Shown here: positions 1 to 9,059 of the stretch, piece by piece | Layout: every line of letters begins with the position of its first letter | How positions within the stretch are numbered: the first letter of the stretch is position 1 | NCBI RefSeq assembly: GCF_003335585.1 | Contig: NZ_QBFD01000015.1 | Location: forward strand, 1 to 64,000 | DNA: 64,000 bases | DNA from: Sulfitobacter sp. DFL-14 | GTDB lineage: Bacteria; Pseudomonadota; Alphaproteobacteria; Rhodobacterales; Rhodobacteraceae | Direction of reading: 5' to 3' | The notes under the pieces: generated by a model | What the model was told of the DNA's origin: nothing | Seen by the model: only the letters and a program-made list of their open reading frames with translations | Databases searched by the model: none | Translations under genes and position numbers: made by a program

Positions 1-167
1 CCCTGTTCAGTACGCTTCTTTCTGCAATTGCAACACGTTGTTTTTCCACAGAATCGGCTCTTTCCAGTCCTTCGCTGCAAGGCGCGCGAAGGTCTGCTCT
101 GCGGGTTTTGCTGCCGTCGGTCACTGGCGCGCAGGCCTGGCCGGGGGCGGGATCGCGCGACCGCTTT
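1..167. other. no gene recognised at the left edge
   Basis: The stretch before the end of the PCuAC gene shows no open frame with a recognisable product, no tRNA and no convincing terminator. A plus-strand open frame crosses it but is arginine- and alanine-rich shadow sequence. Confidence 0.5.
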
Positions 168-629
168 TCAGTCGCTGTGCTTCATCGCGCCGTGATCCGG
201 CTTGCGTTCGTGGTCCACGGGGATCATCACCTGCATCTCGCCCGCTTTTTCAAACGTCAGCGTGACGGCGATTTCGCTGCCCTGTTCCAGCGGGCCGGTC
301 AGCCCCATGAACATCAAATGATCGCCCCCGCGTGCCAGATGGTGCATGCCGCCGGCGGGCAGCGCGATGCCATCCTCGATCTCGGACATGCGCATGACGC
401 CGTTTTCATCCTCGCTGTGGGTGTGCAACTCGACCCGTGCCGCCACATCCGAGCTTACCGCGATCAGGCGGTCGTCCTCGGCCCCTTCGTTCATCAGCGT
501 CATGAAGGCCGCGCCGCTGGCGGAGGTGGGGGTGGAGCTGCGGACATAGGCGTCGCTGACCATGATCTCGGCAAGGGCGGGGGCGGCAAGCAGCATCGCG
601 GCAAGGGTGGCGGTCAGATGTCGTTTCAT
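168..629 (-). CDS. PCuAC-family periplasmic copper chaperone (DUF461)
   Basis: This 153-residue protein starts with a Sec signal peptide (basic MKRH, hydrophobic core, cleavage likely after ALA at residue 20). The mature part has the PCuAC layout: an early His followed by spaced Met residues (HTHSEDENGVMRM) and a later HHL...HLMFM cluster, which bind Cu(I) in this family. Family members carry copper in the periplasm, often to the CuA centre of cytochrome c oxidase. Length fits the family (about 150-170). The gene stands alone here, with an AAGGAT ribosome site just upstream. The family assignment is firm; which target it metallates cannot be read from the sequence. Confidence 0.88.
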   Translation of the reverse strand: MKRHLTATLAAMLLAAPALAEIMVSDAYVRSSTPTSASGAAFMTLMNEGAEDDRLIAVSSDVAARVELHTHSEDENGVMRMSEIEDGIALPAGGMHHLARGGDHLMFMGLTGPLEQGSEIAVTLTFEKAGEMQVMIPVDHERKPDHGAMKHSD

Positions 630-775
630 ATGTCGTATCCTTGGTTGGCGCCGGTGAAAGCCTGGTTCAGACCGTCAGGAGAGAGGCCCGGCCGGGTGGC
701 AGGGTCAGAGACACACAGCCTGTCATCGCCCCGGTTCTATCCCGGCGCGGAACCGGTGACGAGGGGGCAAAACGA

Positions 776-807
776 CACAACCCCGGTCGCGGGGGACCGG
801 GGTTGTG
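776..807 (-). terminator. stem-loop after rpmB
   Basis: A perfect 13-bp inverted repeat (776-788 with 795-807) with a 6-nt loop lies 24 bp past the rpmB stop codon. The stem is very GC-rich, with a CACAA/TTGTG foot. There is no long U-run, so it is terminator-like rather than a textbook intrinsic terminator. Confidence 0.7.
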
Positions 808-830
808 CATACGTCGGCAGAAAGGAAGGC

Positions 831-1130
831 TCAGCTCAGCGCGTCAGCTTCCGTACCGGATTTCAGGATCGCTTTCTTGATCTTCAGCGCATTGGCGGAC
901 AGCTCGGTGTCTTTCGCCTTGGCCAGGAACTTGTCCAGACCGCCACGGTGGTCAACGGACCGCAGGGCATGTGCAGAGATACGCAGTTTGAACGAACGGC
1001 CCAGCGCTTCGGACTGCAGGGTCGTGTCATTCAGGTTCGGCAGGAAACGACGCCGCGTCTTGTTGTTGGCGTGGCTTACGTTGTTGCCCGTCATCGGGCC
1101 TTTTCCGGTCAGTTCGCAAACACGCGACAT
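831..1130 (-). CDS. rpmB: 50S ribosomal protein L28
   Basis: The 99-residue product opens with [20 protein letters not shown], the typical L28 start, followed by the basic [12 protein letters not shown] segment and the [16 protein letters not shown] segment of alphaproteobacterial L28. It is a small, basic protein of the large ribosomal subunit. Length is normal for the longer alphaproteobacterial form. The gene is monocistronic here rather than joined to rpmG. A GGAT ribosome site precedes the start, and a strong stem-loop follows the stop. Confidence 0.97.
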   Translation of the reverse strand: MSRVCELTGKGPMTGNNVSHANNKTRRRFLPNLNDTTLQSEALGRSFKLRISAHALRSVDHRGGLDKFLAKAKDTELSANALKIKKAILKSGTEADALS

Positions 1131-1381
1131 GGGTTCATCCTTTGATTTAGTGGTGCGGCAACGCAGGCCCGCTGCAACACATAAAAGGGGCCGCGCGATG
1201 CGACCCGTAAACTTGTCCGCTGGCTTTAGTGGGAATCACCTTTGGCGTCAAGCCGATGTGACCGAAGTTATGCCCGATGGTCAGGCCACCCGCCACCGCC
1301 TGGGGTTGCAAAAATCACGCGAGGCGACTGTTGCCGCATTTATTTCTTTCATCCGCCAGTCCAATTTGCAACACCTTTGGA

Positions 1382-2077
1382 ATGACCATTCGCCTGCGCG
1401 CCCTTCTTGTTCACCTCTTCACCGCCACCGGTGCCGTCTTTGCCATGCTGGCGATGCTGGCCGCGGTCGATGGCAAATGGGACATGATGTTCCTCTGGCT
1501 GGTGGTCGCCTTTTTCGTGGATGGCATCGACGGGCCGCTGGCACGCAAATACGACGTCAAGACCAATGCGCCGGAATTCGATGGCGTGCTGCTGGACCTG
1601 ATCATCGACTACCTCACGTATGTCTTCATCCCCGCCTTCGCGCTGTTCACCTCGGGCCTCATGAACGGCTGGAGTGGCTGGGTCATGATCATCATCGTCA
1701 CCTTCGCCTCTGCCATGTATTTCTGCGACACCCGGATGAAGACAAAGGACAATTCCTTTTCCGGCTTTCCGGGGTGTTTCAACATGCTGGTGCTGGTGCT
1801 CTTTGCCCTGACACCCGCCTGGTGGGTCTGTCTGATCATCGTTACGGTCCTGTCCGTCGCGATGTTCCTGCCGATCAAGTTCGTGCATCCCGTGCGCACC
1901 GAGCGCTGGCGCGGGGTGACCCTGCCGATGGCACTGGCCTGGACCTTCTTTGCCGGTTGGGCCGCCTGGGGCAATTTCGACGCGGCAAGCTGGTCTCACT
2001 GGGGTCTGGTGGTCACCTCGGTCTACCTGATCCTGGCCGGTGCCGTGCAGCAGGCGTTCTTTGATCCGAAAGACTGA
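1382..2077 (+). CDS. pcs: phosphatidylcholine synthase (CDP-alcohol phosphatidyltransferase)
   Basis: The 231-residue integral membrane enzyme condenses CDP-diacylglycerol with choline to give phosphatidylcholine and CMP. The signature of this enzyme type is present: D50-G-x2-A-R55, 12 residues, G68-x3-D72-x3-D76. The 12-residue gap is the spacing seen in Pcs rather than the 8 of ordinary CDP-alcohol transferases. About seven to eight hydrophobic segments fill the rest. I chose the ATG at 1382; a longer frame from 1277 adds sequence with no hydrophobic or family character. The gene stands alone, as is usual for pcs. Confidence 0.93.
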   Translation: MTIRLRALLVHLFTATGAVFAMLAMLAAVDGKWDMMFLWLVVAFFVDGIDGPLARKYDVKTNAPEFDGVLLDLIIDYLTYVFIPAFALFTSGLMNGWSGWVMIIIVTFASAMYFCDTRMKTKDNSFSGFPGCFNMLVLVLFALTPAWWVCLIIVTVLSVAMFLPIKFVHPVRTERWRGVTLPMALAWTFFAGWAAWGNFDAASWSHWGLVVTSVYLILAGAVQQAFFDPKD

Positions 2078-2127
2078 CGGCAAGAGGCCGGGCGGCTGGA
2101 TCGAGCCCGGCGCGACCTGAGGTGCCA

Positions 2128-2259
2128 GGCCGGGCGGCGCCCGACCTGGAGGGCGTTCCAAACCTATACGCGGTGGGAAACGCGTCTTCACGCCAGCCGC
2201 TCGTGTGGTGGTTAAGGTTGCAAGATCGCCCTCCGGGGGGAGGTCGGGCGATGCCCGGC
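2128..2259. repeat. dispersed repeat family B, copy 1
   Basis: GC-rich inverted arms (about 2128-2160 and 2226-2259, core GGCGCCCGACC / GGTCGGGCG) flank about 65 bp of unrelated sequence. The left arm ends in GGGCGTTCCA. A second copy with the same arms, including GTTCCA, but a different centre lies at 12803-12939. This copy abuts repeat A copy 1 in the pcs-MFS intergenic region. Confidence 0.65.
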
Positions 2260-2275
2260 TTGGTGCCGGGCCGGG

Positions 2276-2466
2276 GCAAGCCGGGCCGTCGCCTGCCCGG
2301 GGTGGGCGATGCTGACTTATGTTCATGCCACTTAATTTATTAACCATGATGGATCCTATCGGGGGGAACACCTGGCCTCACCATATCGCCTACCCGACCG
2401 GCGGGCAGGCGATGGCCCGGCGCCTGCGGCTTGTTCCCGGGCCTGGGTATCAGTGATCGACGGCGG
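2276..2466 (-). repeat. dispersed repeat family A, copy 1
   Basis: About 190 bp that match, in reverse orientation, 43835-44023 along nearly the whole length with scattered substitutions. The ends of the core form an imperfect inverted repeat of about 35 bp (CCGGGCCGTCGCCTGCCCG against a near-identical arm), so the unit looks like a small non-coding mobile element. With repeat B it fills most of the gene-free interval between pcs and the MFS gene. Confidence 0.75.
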
Positions 2467-2583
2467 GAAAACCGCGTTGCGGAGGCAAGGGGTAAGGGTA
2501 GGCGCGACAACCGGTCTCACATTTCCGCTTGACCTCAACCTTGGTTGAGCCGCCATCAAGGGGCAAATCGCAAAGGATTGCCC

Positions 2584-4047
2584 ATGACCGCCTCGACAAC
2601 ATCCACCCCGGATACCGAATATGTGCCCTGGCGCGAGTTCCTTGGCGCGGGCTATAACGCGCCTCTGCTGCTGGTCTGCCTCGGGGTCTGGCTGCATGCC
2701 GCCGACAGCCTCGTCGTGGCCACCATGCTGCCCGCCATCGTGGCCGAGATCGGCGGCGCGGCCTATGTCAGCTGGACCGTCTCGATCTATGAAATCGGCT
2801 CCATCGTCGCAGGCGCGGCCAGTGCGCTCTTGACCCTGCGCTACGGGTTGCGGGTGCCGATGGCCGGGGCCGCATTGTGCTTTGCCGCCGGCTGTGCGCT
2901 GTCGGCACTCAGCGGCTCCATGGGGCTGGTGCTGGTCGGGCGCAGCCTGCAGGGCCTGGGGGGCGGCGGGCTGACCGCGCTGTCCTTCATCGCCATCGGC
3001 GTGCTCTTCCCGCGCCGCCACGCGGCCCGCACCCTGGCGGTGGTCTCCGCCTTCTGGGGGGTATCCGCTTTTCTCGGCCCGCTTCTGGGCGGGTTGTTCG
3101 TGGAATATGCCAACTGGCGCTGGGGCTTTGCCTTTTTCGCGGTGCAGGCCCTGGGCCTTGGCCTGTGGATCGCGCTGCGCCCCGCGCCGGACAGAGCCAC
3201 CACCGGGAGCCAGACAGCCGACGGCTTCCCCTTCTTCCGCCTTGCCGTGCTCTGCGCGGCGGTGATCCTGATCTCTTCCGGCGGGGTCCGGGTGGAACTG
3301 CTGCGCAGCAGCCTGCTGATCCTGGCGGGCATGGCCTGCCTGTGGTGGTTCCTCTGGCGCGATGCCCGTGCGGGTGCCGCGCGGCTGTTGCCCGCTGCCC
3401 CGATGAACCCCCGCCAGGCCACCGGCGCCACGCTGCTGATGCTTTTGTGCATCTCGATGGCCACCATCGGGTTGCTGGCCTATGGCCCGCTGCTGATGAC
3501 GCTGATCCACGGCGTCTCGGCCCTGACCGCAGGCTATATCGTCGCCGCTTCCTCGATCGGCTGGACCCTGACGGCAGTGGCGGTCAGCGGATCGCCCGAG
3601 CGGCGCGACCGGCTGTGGATCGGGCTGGGCATGGGCATGACAACCCTCAGCGTCGCAGGCTTTGCCTATGCGATCCCGCATGGGCCGCTCTGGCTGATTG
3701 CCCTGTTCTCGGCGATCGAGGGCGGTGGATTCGGCCTTGCCTGGACCTTCATCCTGCGCCGGGTCACGGCGCTGGTCCCGGCAGAGGAAGCGGCCCGCGT
3801 TTCCGGCGCCATCCCCACCGTGCAGCGCATGGGCTATGCCCTGGGTGCGGCCTATGTGGGGATCGTGGTCAACGCCAGCGGGTTCCTGGAGATGACAGGC
3901 CCGGCAGACGCCGCCCATGTCGCGCGTGTGCTGTTCCTGTCGAGCCTGCCGCTGGCGCTGATCGGGCTCGCGGCAATGGCGGGGCTGTTGCGCCGCCATC
4001 CGCATGACGAAAGGCTTCAGATAAGCAGCCCTGCCGCCCCCTCATGA
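2584..4047 (+). CDS. MFS transporter, DHA2/EmrB-like drug exporter type
   Basis: The 487-residue protein has at least 12 and perhaps 14 hydrophobic segments. It shows MFS hallmarks: GRSLQGLGGGGLTALSF near residue 120 and the FWGVSAFLGPLLGG motif typical of proton antiporters around residue 160. It probably sits in the inner membrane and exports a small molecule by proton exchange. The start at 2584 follows an AAAGGA site; an upstream TTG start at 2545 would add 13 residues. The 3' end overlaps the convergent methyltransferase gene by 31 bp. No regulator adjoins it, and the substrate cannot be predicted. Confidence 0.85.
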   Translation: MTASTTSTPDTEYVPWREFLGAGYNAPLLLVCLGVWLHAADSLVVATMLPAIVAEIGGAAYVSWTVSIYEIGSIVAGAASALLTLRYGLRVPMAGAALCFAAGCALSALSGSMGLVLVGRSLQGLGGGGLTALSFIAIGVLFPRRHAARTLAVVSAFWGVSAFLGPLLGGLFVEYANWRWGFAFFAVQALGLGLWIALRPAPDRATTGSQTADGFPFFRLAVLCAAVILISSGGVRVELLRSSLLILAGMACLWWFLWRDARAGAARLLPAAPMNPRQATGATLLMLLCISMATIGLLAYGPLLMTLIHGVSALTAGYIVAASSIGWTLTAVAVSGSPERRDRLWIGLGMGMTTLSVAGFAYAIPHGPLWLIALFSAIEGGGFGLAWTFILRRVTALVPAEEAARVSGAIPTVQRMGYALGAAYVGIVVNASGFLEMTGPADAAHVARVLFLSSLPLALIGLAAMAGLLRRHPHDERLQISSPAAPS

Positions 4048-4472
4048 CGCAGCAGCGCCACCTTGGTCTCCACCCCGCCGCGTCCTGAAAAGCCGGTCAG
4101 CCCCTTTGCCCCCATGACCCGGTGGCAGGGGATGATCACCGGAATCGGATTGCCGCCACAGGCCTGCCCCACCGCCTGCGCGGACACGCCCAGATCGCGC
4201 GCAATCTCGCCATAGGTGCGGGTATGGCCAAAGGGGATCGCCGCGATGGCGGCGCAGACCCGGCGTTGCAGCTCGGAGCCCCCGATCCGCAGCGGCAGAT
4301 CGAAAACTTCCAGCGCGCCGGCATCATAGGCGGCAAGCTGGCGCAGCGCCTCTGCCAGCAGATCGCTGGTGTCGGGTTGCGCCACGGCCCCCCAGCTGAC
4401 AGCGGTGATTGCGCCATCCTGTTCTGTCAGGGTCAGATCGCCGAAGCGGGTGGAGATATGGCTGCGTTTCAT
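4017..4472 (-). CDS. ogt: methylated-DNA--protein-cysteine S-methyltransferase
   Basis: The 151-residue suicide repair enzyme transfers an alkyl group from O6-alkylguanine (or O4-alkylthymine) to its own cysteine. The active-site motif IIPCHRVMG is intact with the acceptor at C116. The upstream FGHTRTYGEIARDLG segment is the DNA-binding helix region, and the downstream GLTGFSGRGG is also conserved. I start at the ATG at 4472 (MKRSHIS) because the longer frame to 4739 is arginine- and proline-rich non-coding sequence. The 3' end overlaps the convergent MFS gene. A symbol of ogt or ada-like methyltransferase would both fit. Confidence 0.92.
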   Translation of the reverse strand: MKRSHISTRFGDLTLTEQDGAITAVSWGAVAQPDTSDLLAEALRQLAAYDAGALEVFDLPLRIGGSELQRRVCAAIAAIPFGHTRTYGEIARDLGVSAQAVGQACGGNPIPVIIPCHRVMGAKGLTGFSGRGGVETKVALLRHEGAAGLLI

Positions 4473-5050
4473 GGCGCCAGAATGACGCGGAACGCCCCTG
4501 CGCTCAATCCGGAACCTGCGGTTATCACGAAGGGCAGCGCCGACCCGAGGGGTGGCGCAAAGCGCCGCCCCATGGGGGCGGGTCGGCGCTGCCCGGCGTG
4601 CCGCCGGGCGGGACGTTGTCATAACCTCGGGCCATTCACCTGCGACAGGAAAAACCGGCGTAGCGCCGCCCCGTGGGGGCGAACGGCGCGGCCCAACAGG
4701 AACTGTTGGGCTGGCCATGATTGGCAGTTGGACCTTCAAGCACCGATACCCGCACGAGGCCCTCGGCCCCGGCGGTGTCGCTGCAATCAGCCTGAATATG
4801 GAAAGGAGCCGGTAAGGATGGCGGCGCCGCCAGATTCGGAAAAACGAGACAGGGCATGGCCCTGCACCCTGAACGGTTCAGCGTGGCGCGGGATTTGCGC
4901 GCCTCTGCTCCAATGGTGCCGAAAGGTGGAAAGTCTTCCGGCGGTCAATCGCGATTGGAATGGGGTTCTAGACACCGCAGGTTAAGGCCGGGTGTGCCCC
5001 CCGTGCGGGCAGCGGGCGGCGCCGCGCAACAGCCGCGCCGCCCGGCCGGA
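4473..5050. other. gene-free interval with stacked hairpins
   Basis: No credible gene in 578 bp. It holds a perfect 16-bp inverted repeat (4532-4547 with 4579-4594) enclosing a second GC hairpin, a partial repeat of that inner hairpin at about 4662-4688, a perfect 9-bp stem with a 3-nt loop (4691-4711), and the ileS downstream stem. The rest (about 4720-5010) shows nothing recognisable. Confidence 0.6.
5013..5044 (-). terminator. stem-loop after ileS
   Basis: A 9-bp inverted repeat (CGGGCGGCG / CGCCGCCCG) with a 14-nt loop lies 6 bp past the ileS stop codon. No U-run follows, so its terminator role is inferred from position and stability only. Confidence 0.45.
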
Positions 5051-8000
5051 TCAGGCCCCCGCGTCCATTTCCCGGACCGCTTCGTCACAGCGTTTGCAGA
5101 CACCGGGGGTGGCATGGCTGCCCACATCCGGCAGCACCTTCCAGCAGCGGGCGCATTTGCCGCCCTCGGCCTTCTCGAACACCACGGCAACGCCTTCGGC
5201 CTCGGGCATGCGGAACGCCTCTGCCGGGGCCGGGTCACCGGTGACCGAGATGTCGGAAGTGATCGCCACATCCTCGAAAGACACGCTTTCCAGCGCCGCG
5301 CGCTGATCCGCATCCGCGACATGGACCACCGGCGCGGCCTCAAGCGAGGCGCCGATCACCTTGTCGGTGCGCTGCACCTCCAGGGCCGAGGTCACCACCC
5401 GGCGCGCCGCGCGGACCGATGCCCATTTCGCGGCGAGTGCCGGGTCCAGCCAATCGGCAGGGGTTTCCGGCATGTCGGTCAGATGCACCGAACTGTCCTC
5501 GCCCCCGAACCGCTCAAGCCAGACTTCCTCCATGGTAAAGACCAGCACCGGGGCCAGCCAGGTCGTCAGCCGGTGGAACAGCAGGTCCAGCACTGTGCGG
5601 GCCGAACGGCGGCGCAGCGTGTCGCCGTCGCAGTAAAGCGCATCCTTGCGGATGTCGAAGTAGAAGGCCGAGAGATCCACCGTGGCAAAGGTGAAGACCG
5701 CCTGGAACACCCCCTGGAAGTCAAAGCGCGCATAGCCGTCGCGCACCTGCTTGTCCAGTTCCGCAAGACGGTGCAGCACCCAGCGCTCCAGCTCCGGCAT
5801 ATCCGCAGGCGCAACCCGGTCGCTTTCGCTGAAATCGCTCAGCGCGCCGAGCATGTAACGCATGGTGTTGCGCAGCCGGCGATAGCCGTCCGCGACCCCT
5901 TTCAGGATTTCGTCGCCGATCCGCTGGTCCGCGGTGTAATCGGTCTGCGCCACCCAGAGCCGCAGGATATCGGCGCCATATTGCTGCACGATCTTTTCCG
6001 GCACGATGGTATTGCCGATGGATTTGGACATCTTCATGCCCTTGGCATCCAGCGTGAACCCATGGGTCACCACATTGCGATAGGGCGCGCGGCCGGTGGT
6101 GCCGACCGATTGCAGCAACGAGGAATGGAACCAGCCGCGGTGCTGGTCGGTGCCCTCCATATAGACATCGGCGATGCCGTCCTCTGTCCCGTCCGGGCGG
6201 TCGCGCAGGGTAAAGGCATGGGTCGAACCGCTGTCGAACCAGACATCCAGAATGTCGGTCACCTGATCGTAGTCATCCGGGTTCACGATGCCATCCAGGA
6301 AGCGCGCCTTGGCGCCCTCCTCGTACCAGGCATCCGCGCCTTCGGCCTCGAATGCCGCCGTGATGCGGGCGTTGACCTCGGGATTGCGCAGCAGGAAATC
6401 CGGATCGGTGGGCAGCACGCCCTTTTTGGTGAAACAGGTCAGCGGCACGCCCCAGGCGCGCTGGCGCGACAGCACCCAGTCGGGCCGCGCCTGCATCATC
6501 GAATGCAGACGGTTGCGGCCCGATTTCGGAGTCCAGCCCACATTGTCGATCTCGGTCAGCGCCCGTTCGCGGATGGTCTTGCCATGCATGTCCAGCCCGT
6601 CGCCCACCACCTTGTCGATGGCGGCAAACCACTGCGGCGTGTTGCGGTAGATCACCGGCGCCTTGGAGCGCCAGGAATGCGGGTAGCTGTGCTTGATCTT
6701 GCCGCGCGCCAGCAGCCCGCCGACCTCGACCAGCTTGTCGATGATCGCCGCGTTGGCATTGCCCTCCTTGCCATTGGGCTTGAGGATCGCCTTGCCGCCA
6801 AAGAACGGCAGGTCGTCGCGGAACCGCCCGTCGGGGTTCACGTTGTAGGTGATCACCTGCTCCAGCATGCCGAGGCCACGGTAAAGCTCGTATTCCTCAA
6901 GACCATGGCTGGGCGCGCAATGCACAAAACCGGTGCCTTCGGTGTCGGTCACGAAATCGGCGGCGCGGAAGTCGCGGATGTCGTCCCATTCGCCGCCCGC
7001 GCCCCCGGCCCCGGCCAGCGGATGCTGCAGCGACATCCCGGCAAGCTGTGCCGATGTCACATCGCGCAGCCGCCGGTACATGCCCGGTTCCAGCCGCGCC
7101 CGGCCCATGACGTCATCCGCCAGCTTGTCGGCCAGGATGTAGCGGTCCCCGACAGAGACCCAGCTTTCCTCCGGCGTGCCGGTCACCTCATAGAGGCCAT
7201 AGGCGATGTCCTCGCCAAAGACGACGGCCTTGTTCGACGGGATGGTCCAGGGCGTCGTGGTCCAGATGACAACATGCGCCCCTTCGAAATCCTGCGCGAC
7301 CCGGGTTTCGGCGGCCAGTTCGGCCCCGCGATCGGAGACTGATTCTTCCTCGCCACCGGTCACCAGATCGGCCAGCTTGAAATCCACCACCTTGAACTTC
7401 ACCCAGACGGTAAAGCTCTCCTTGTCGTGGTACTCCACCTCCGCCTCGGCCAGGGCGGTCTGCTCCACCGGCGACCACATCACCGGTTTGGAACCCTGAT
7501 AAAGCGTGCCGTTCATCAGGAACTTCATGAATTCCTCGGCGATCACCCGCTCGGCGTGGAAATCCATGGTCAGGTAAGGATCGGCCCAGTTGCCGGTGAT
7601 GCCCAGACGCTTGAACTCCTCGCGCTGCACATCGACCCAGCCGGCAGCAAACTGGCGGCATTCGGCGCGGAATTCGTTGATCGGCACCTCGTCCTTGTCG
7701 CGGCCCTTCTTGCGGTATTGTTCCTCGATCTTCCACTCGATCGGCAGGCCGTGGCAATCCCAGCCGGGGATATAGCGCGCGTCAAAGCCCATCATCTGGT
7801 GGCTGCGCACGATCATGTCCTTGATCGTCTTGTTCAGCGCATGGCCGATGTGCAGGTTGCCATTGGCATAGGGCGGGCCGTCATGCAGGGTAAAGGGCGT
7901 GCGGCCGGGCTTTTCGCGCAACCGGTCATAGACCCCGATCCGCTCCCAGCGTGCCAGCCACTCGGGCTCGCGCTTGGGCAGGCCCGCGCGCATCGGGAAA

Positions 8001-8062
8001 TCGGTCCTGGGCAGGTTCAGGGTGGCTTTGTAGTCAAACGTCTCTGGCGTGTCGGCACACAT
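5051..8062 (-). CDS. ileS: isoleucyl-tRNA synthetase
   Basis: The 1003-residue class I synthetase charges tRNA-Ile. HIGH is at residues 71-74 within PPYANGNLHIGHALNKT, and KMSKS is at 677-681 within GMKMSKSIGNT. The editing (CP1) domain lies between them, with the TTTPWTIPSNKA motif. A C-terminal zinc-binding segment has the paired cysteines KCARCW and CKRC, as in the bacterial IleS1 type. Length is slightly above the usual 930-960 because of an insertion in the editing domain around the GGEEES segment. It lies downstream of trpF on the same strand, separated by 342 bp that contain tandem repeats. Confidence 0.98.
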   Translation of the reverse strand: MCADTPETFDYKATLNLPRTDFPMRAGLPKREPEWLARWERIGVYDRLREKPGRTPFTLHDGPPYANGNLHIGHALNKTIKDMIVRSHQMMGFDARYIPGWDCHGLPIEWKIEEQYRKKGRDKDEVPINEFRAECRQFAAGWVDVQREEFKRLGITGNWADPYLTMDFHAERVIAEEFMKFLMNGTLYQGSKPVMWSPVEQTALAEAEVEYHDKESFTVWVKFKVVDFKLADLVTGGEEESVSDRGAELAAETRVAQDFEGAHVVIWTTTPWTIPSNKAVVFGEDIAYGLYEVTGTPEESWVSVGDRYILADKLADDVMGRARLEPGMYRRLRDVTSAQLAGMSLQHPLAGAGGAGGEWDDIRDFRAADFVTDTEGTGFVHCAPSHGLEEYELYRGLGMLEQVITYNVNPDGRFRDDLPFFGGKAILKPNGKEGNANAAIIDKLVEVGGLLARGKIKHSYPHSWRSKAPVIYRNTPQWFAAIDKVVGDGLDMHGKTIRERALTEIDNVGWTPKSGRNRLHSMMQARPDWVLSRQRAWGVPLTCFTKKGVLPTDPDFLLRNPEVNARITAAFEAEGADAWYEEGAKARFLDGIVNPDDYDQVTDILDVWFDSGSTHAFTLRDRPDGTEDGIADVYMEGTDQHRGWFHSSLLQSVGTTGRAPYRNVVTHGFTLDAKGMKMSKSIGNTIVPEKIVQQYGADILRLWVAQTDYTADQRIGDEILKGVADGYRRLRNTMRYMLGALSDFSESDRVAPADMPELERWVLHRLAELDKQVRDGYARFDFQGVFQAVFTFATVDLSAFYFDIRKDALYCDGDTLRRRSARTVLDLLFHRLTTWLAPVLVFTMEEVWLERFGGEDSSVHLTDMPETPADWLDPALAAKWASVRAARRVVTSALEVQRTDKVIGASLEAAPVVHVADADQRAALESVSFEDVAITSDISVTGDPAPAEAFRMPEAEGVAVVFEKAEGGKCARCWKVLPDVGSHATPGVCKRCDEAVREMDAGA

Positions 8063-8404
8063 GTCTTGCGTCCTTCGAATCTCGGGGAAAATGGTCAGAT
8101 CGGTGCGATGGTCTCAAACACCTCAAGCCCGGCGTCTCCAACAGGTCAGAGCGCCGGGGAAATAATTCGAATGAGGATCGCGAAATGCCATGCCATGCCG
8201 GGCTTATAATCAGGCACCGCCCGACGGACAAGACCCGACCCCCCTCTCTTTTTGGCCGTAAATATCCCTGGGGGAGTTTGAGGGGGCAAAGCCCCTTCAA
8301 GACGTCGGGGAGTTTGCGGGGGCAAAGCCCCTTCAAGGTGTCGGGGAGTTTGAGGGGGCCTGCCCCCTCATCAGCAAAAATGGATCGCGCACCGCGTCAG
8401 CGGT
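8063..8404. other. trpF-ileS intergenic region
   Basis: This 342-bp gap holds the 36-bp tandem repeats (8271-8374). The remaining ~200 bp next to ileS probably carry its promoter and leader, but I cannot pick a convincing promoter. No T-box or other riboswitch is recognisable. Confidence 0.5.
8271..8374. repeat. three 36-bp tandem repeats with internal hairpins
   Basis: Units start at 8271, 8307 and 8343 with GGGGAGTTTGAGGGGGC or a one-base variant. The first two have the same hairpin (GGGGGC AAA GCCCC) and end in TTCAAGACGTC or TTCAAGGTGTC. The third unit keeps the first half but has a different right half (CTGCCCCCTCATCAG), as expected for the outer edge of an array. The start of unit 1 runs out of AATATCCCTGG, a context I know from roseobacter intergenic repeats. 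Confidence 0.8.
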
Positions 8405-9052
8405 TCATTCAGATCGCGCCGCCGAGCAGAAGGCTGCCATCAGATCCGCGTCCTTGACCCCCGGTGCGCTTTCCACGCCGGAGGCCACATCGACCTGCCG
8501 TGCGCCGGTCATGGCGATGGCCTGGGCGACATTCTGCGGTGTCAGCCCGCCCGCGAGCATCCAGGGCACCGGCCAGCGCCGTCCGGCAATCAGCCGCCAG
8601 TCGAAGGTCAGCCCGTTGCCTCCCGGCAGGACCGCGCCCTTTGGCGGCTTGGCATCCACCAGCAGCTGATCCGCCACCGTGCCGTATTCATCCAGCGCCG
8701 CCAGATCCTCCGGCACCGCCACGCCGACCACCTTCATCACCGGCAGCCCATAGCGCGCCTTGATCTCGCGCACCCGCTCGACGCTTTCGGCACCGTGCAA
8801 TTGCAGCATGTCCAGCGGCACGACCTCCACCAGCGCATCCAGAAAGGCATTGTCGGCATTGACCGTCAGGGCAACCTTGCAGATCCCTTCGGGCACCGTA
8901 CCCGCGATAAAGGCGGCATCGGCGGGGGCCAGGTAACGTGGTGATTTTGCAAAGAAATTGAACCCGAGATAGCGCGCACCGGCCAGAATGGCGGCGGGGA
9001 CATCGGCGCTTTCGGTCAATCCGCAGATCTTGACGTTGATGGCAGAGGGCAT
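8405..9052 (-). CDS. trpF: phosphoribosylanthranilate isomerase
   Basis: The 215-residue TIM-barrel enzyme carries out the Amadori rearrangement of N-(5-phosphoribosyl)anthranilate in tryptophan synthesis. The first strand [12 protein letters not shown] contains the catalytic Cys. [21 protein letters not shown] and the closing [18 protein letters not shown] phosphate-binding motif all match TrpF, and the general-acid Asp is in the VDAKPP segment. It follows the LapA-domain gene by 7 bp and is the last gene of the ihfB run. Confidence 0.96.
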   Translation of the reverse strand: MPSAINVKICGLTESADVPAAILAGARYLGFNFFAKSPRYLAPADAAFIAGTVPEGICKVALTVNADNAFLDALVEVVPLDMLQLHGAESVERVREIKARYGLPVMKVVGVAVPEDLAALDEYGTVADQLLVDAKPPKGAVLPGGNGLTFDWRLIAGRRWPVPWMLAGGLTPQNVAQAIAMTGARQVDVASGVESAPGVKDADLMAAFCSAARSE

Positions 9053-9059
9053 CGCCGCC

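Noticed and set aside
2356-4005. 549-codon minus-strand open frame opposite the MFS gene
   Set aside because: Low-complexity Gln/Arg/Gly-rich translation with no family; shadow of the transporter gene.
4856-7342. 828-codon plus-strand open frame opposite ileS
   Set aside because: It is antisense to a certain gene, rich in His, Arg and Ala, and has no domain; it is the usual GC-rich shadow of a long real gene.
8271-8374. possible CRISPR array
   Set aside because: The 36-bp units are adjacent with no unique spacers and no cas genes are nearby.
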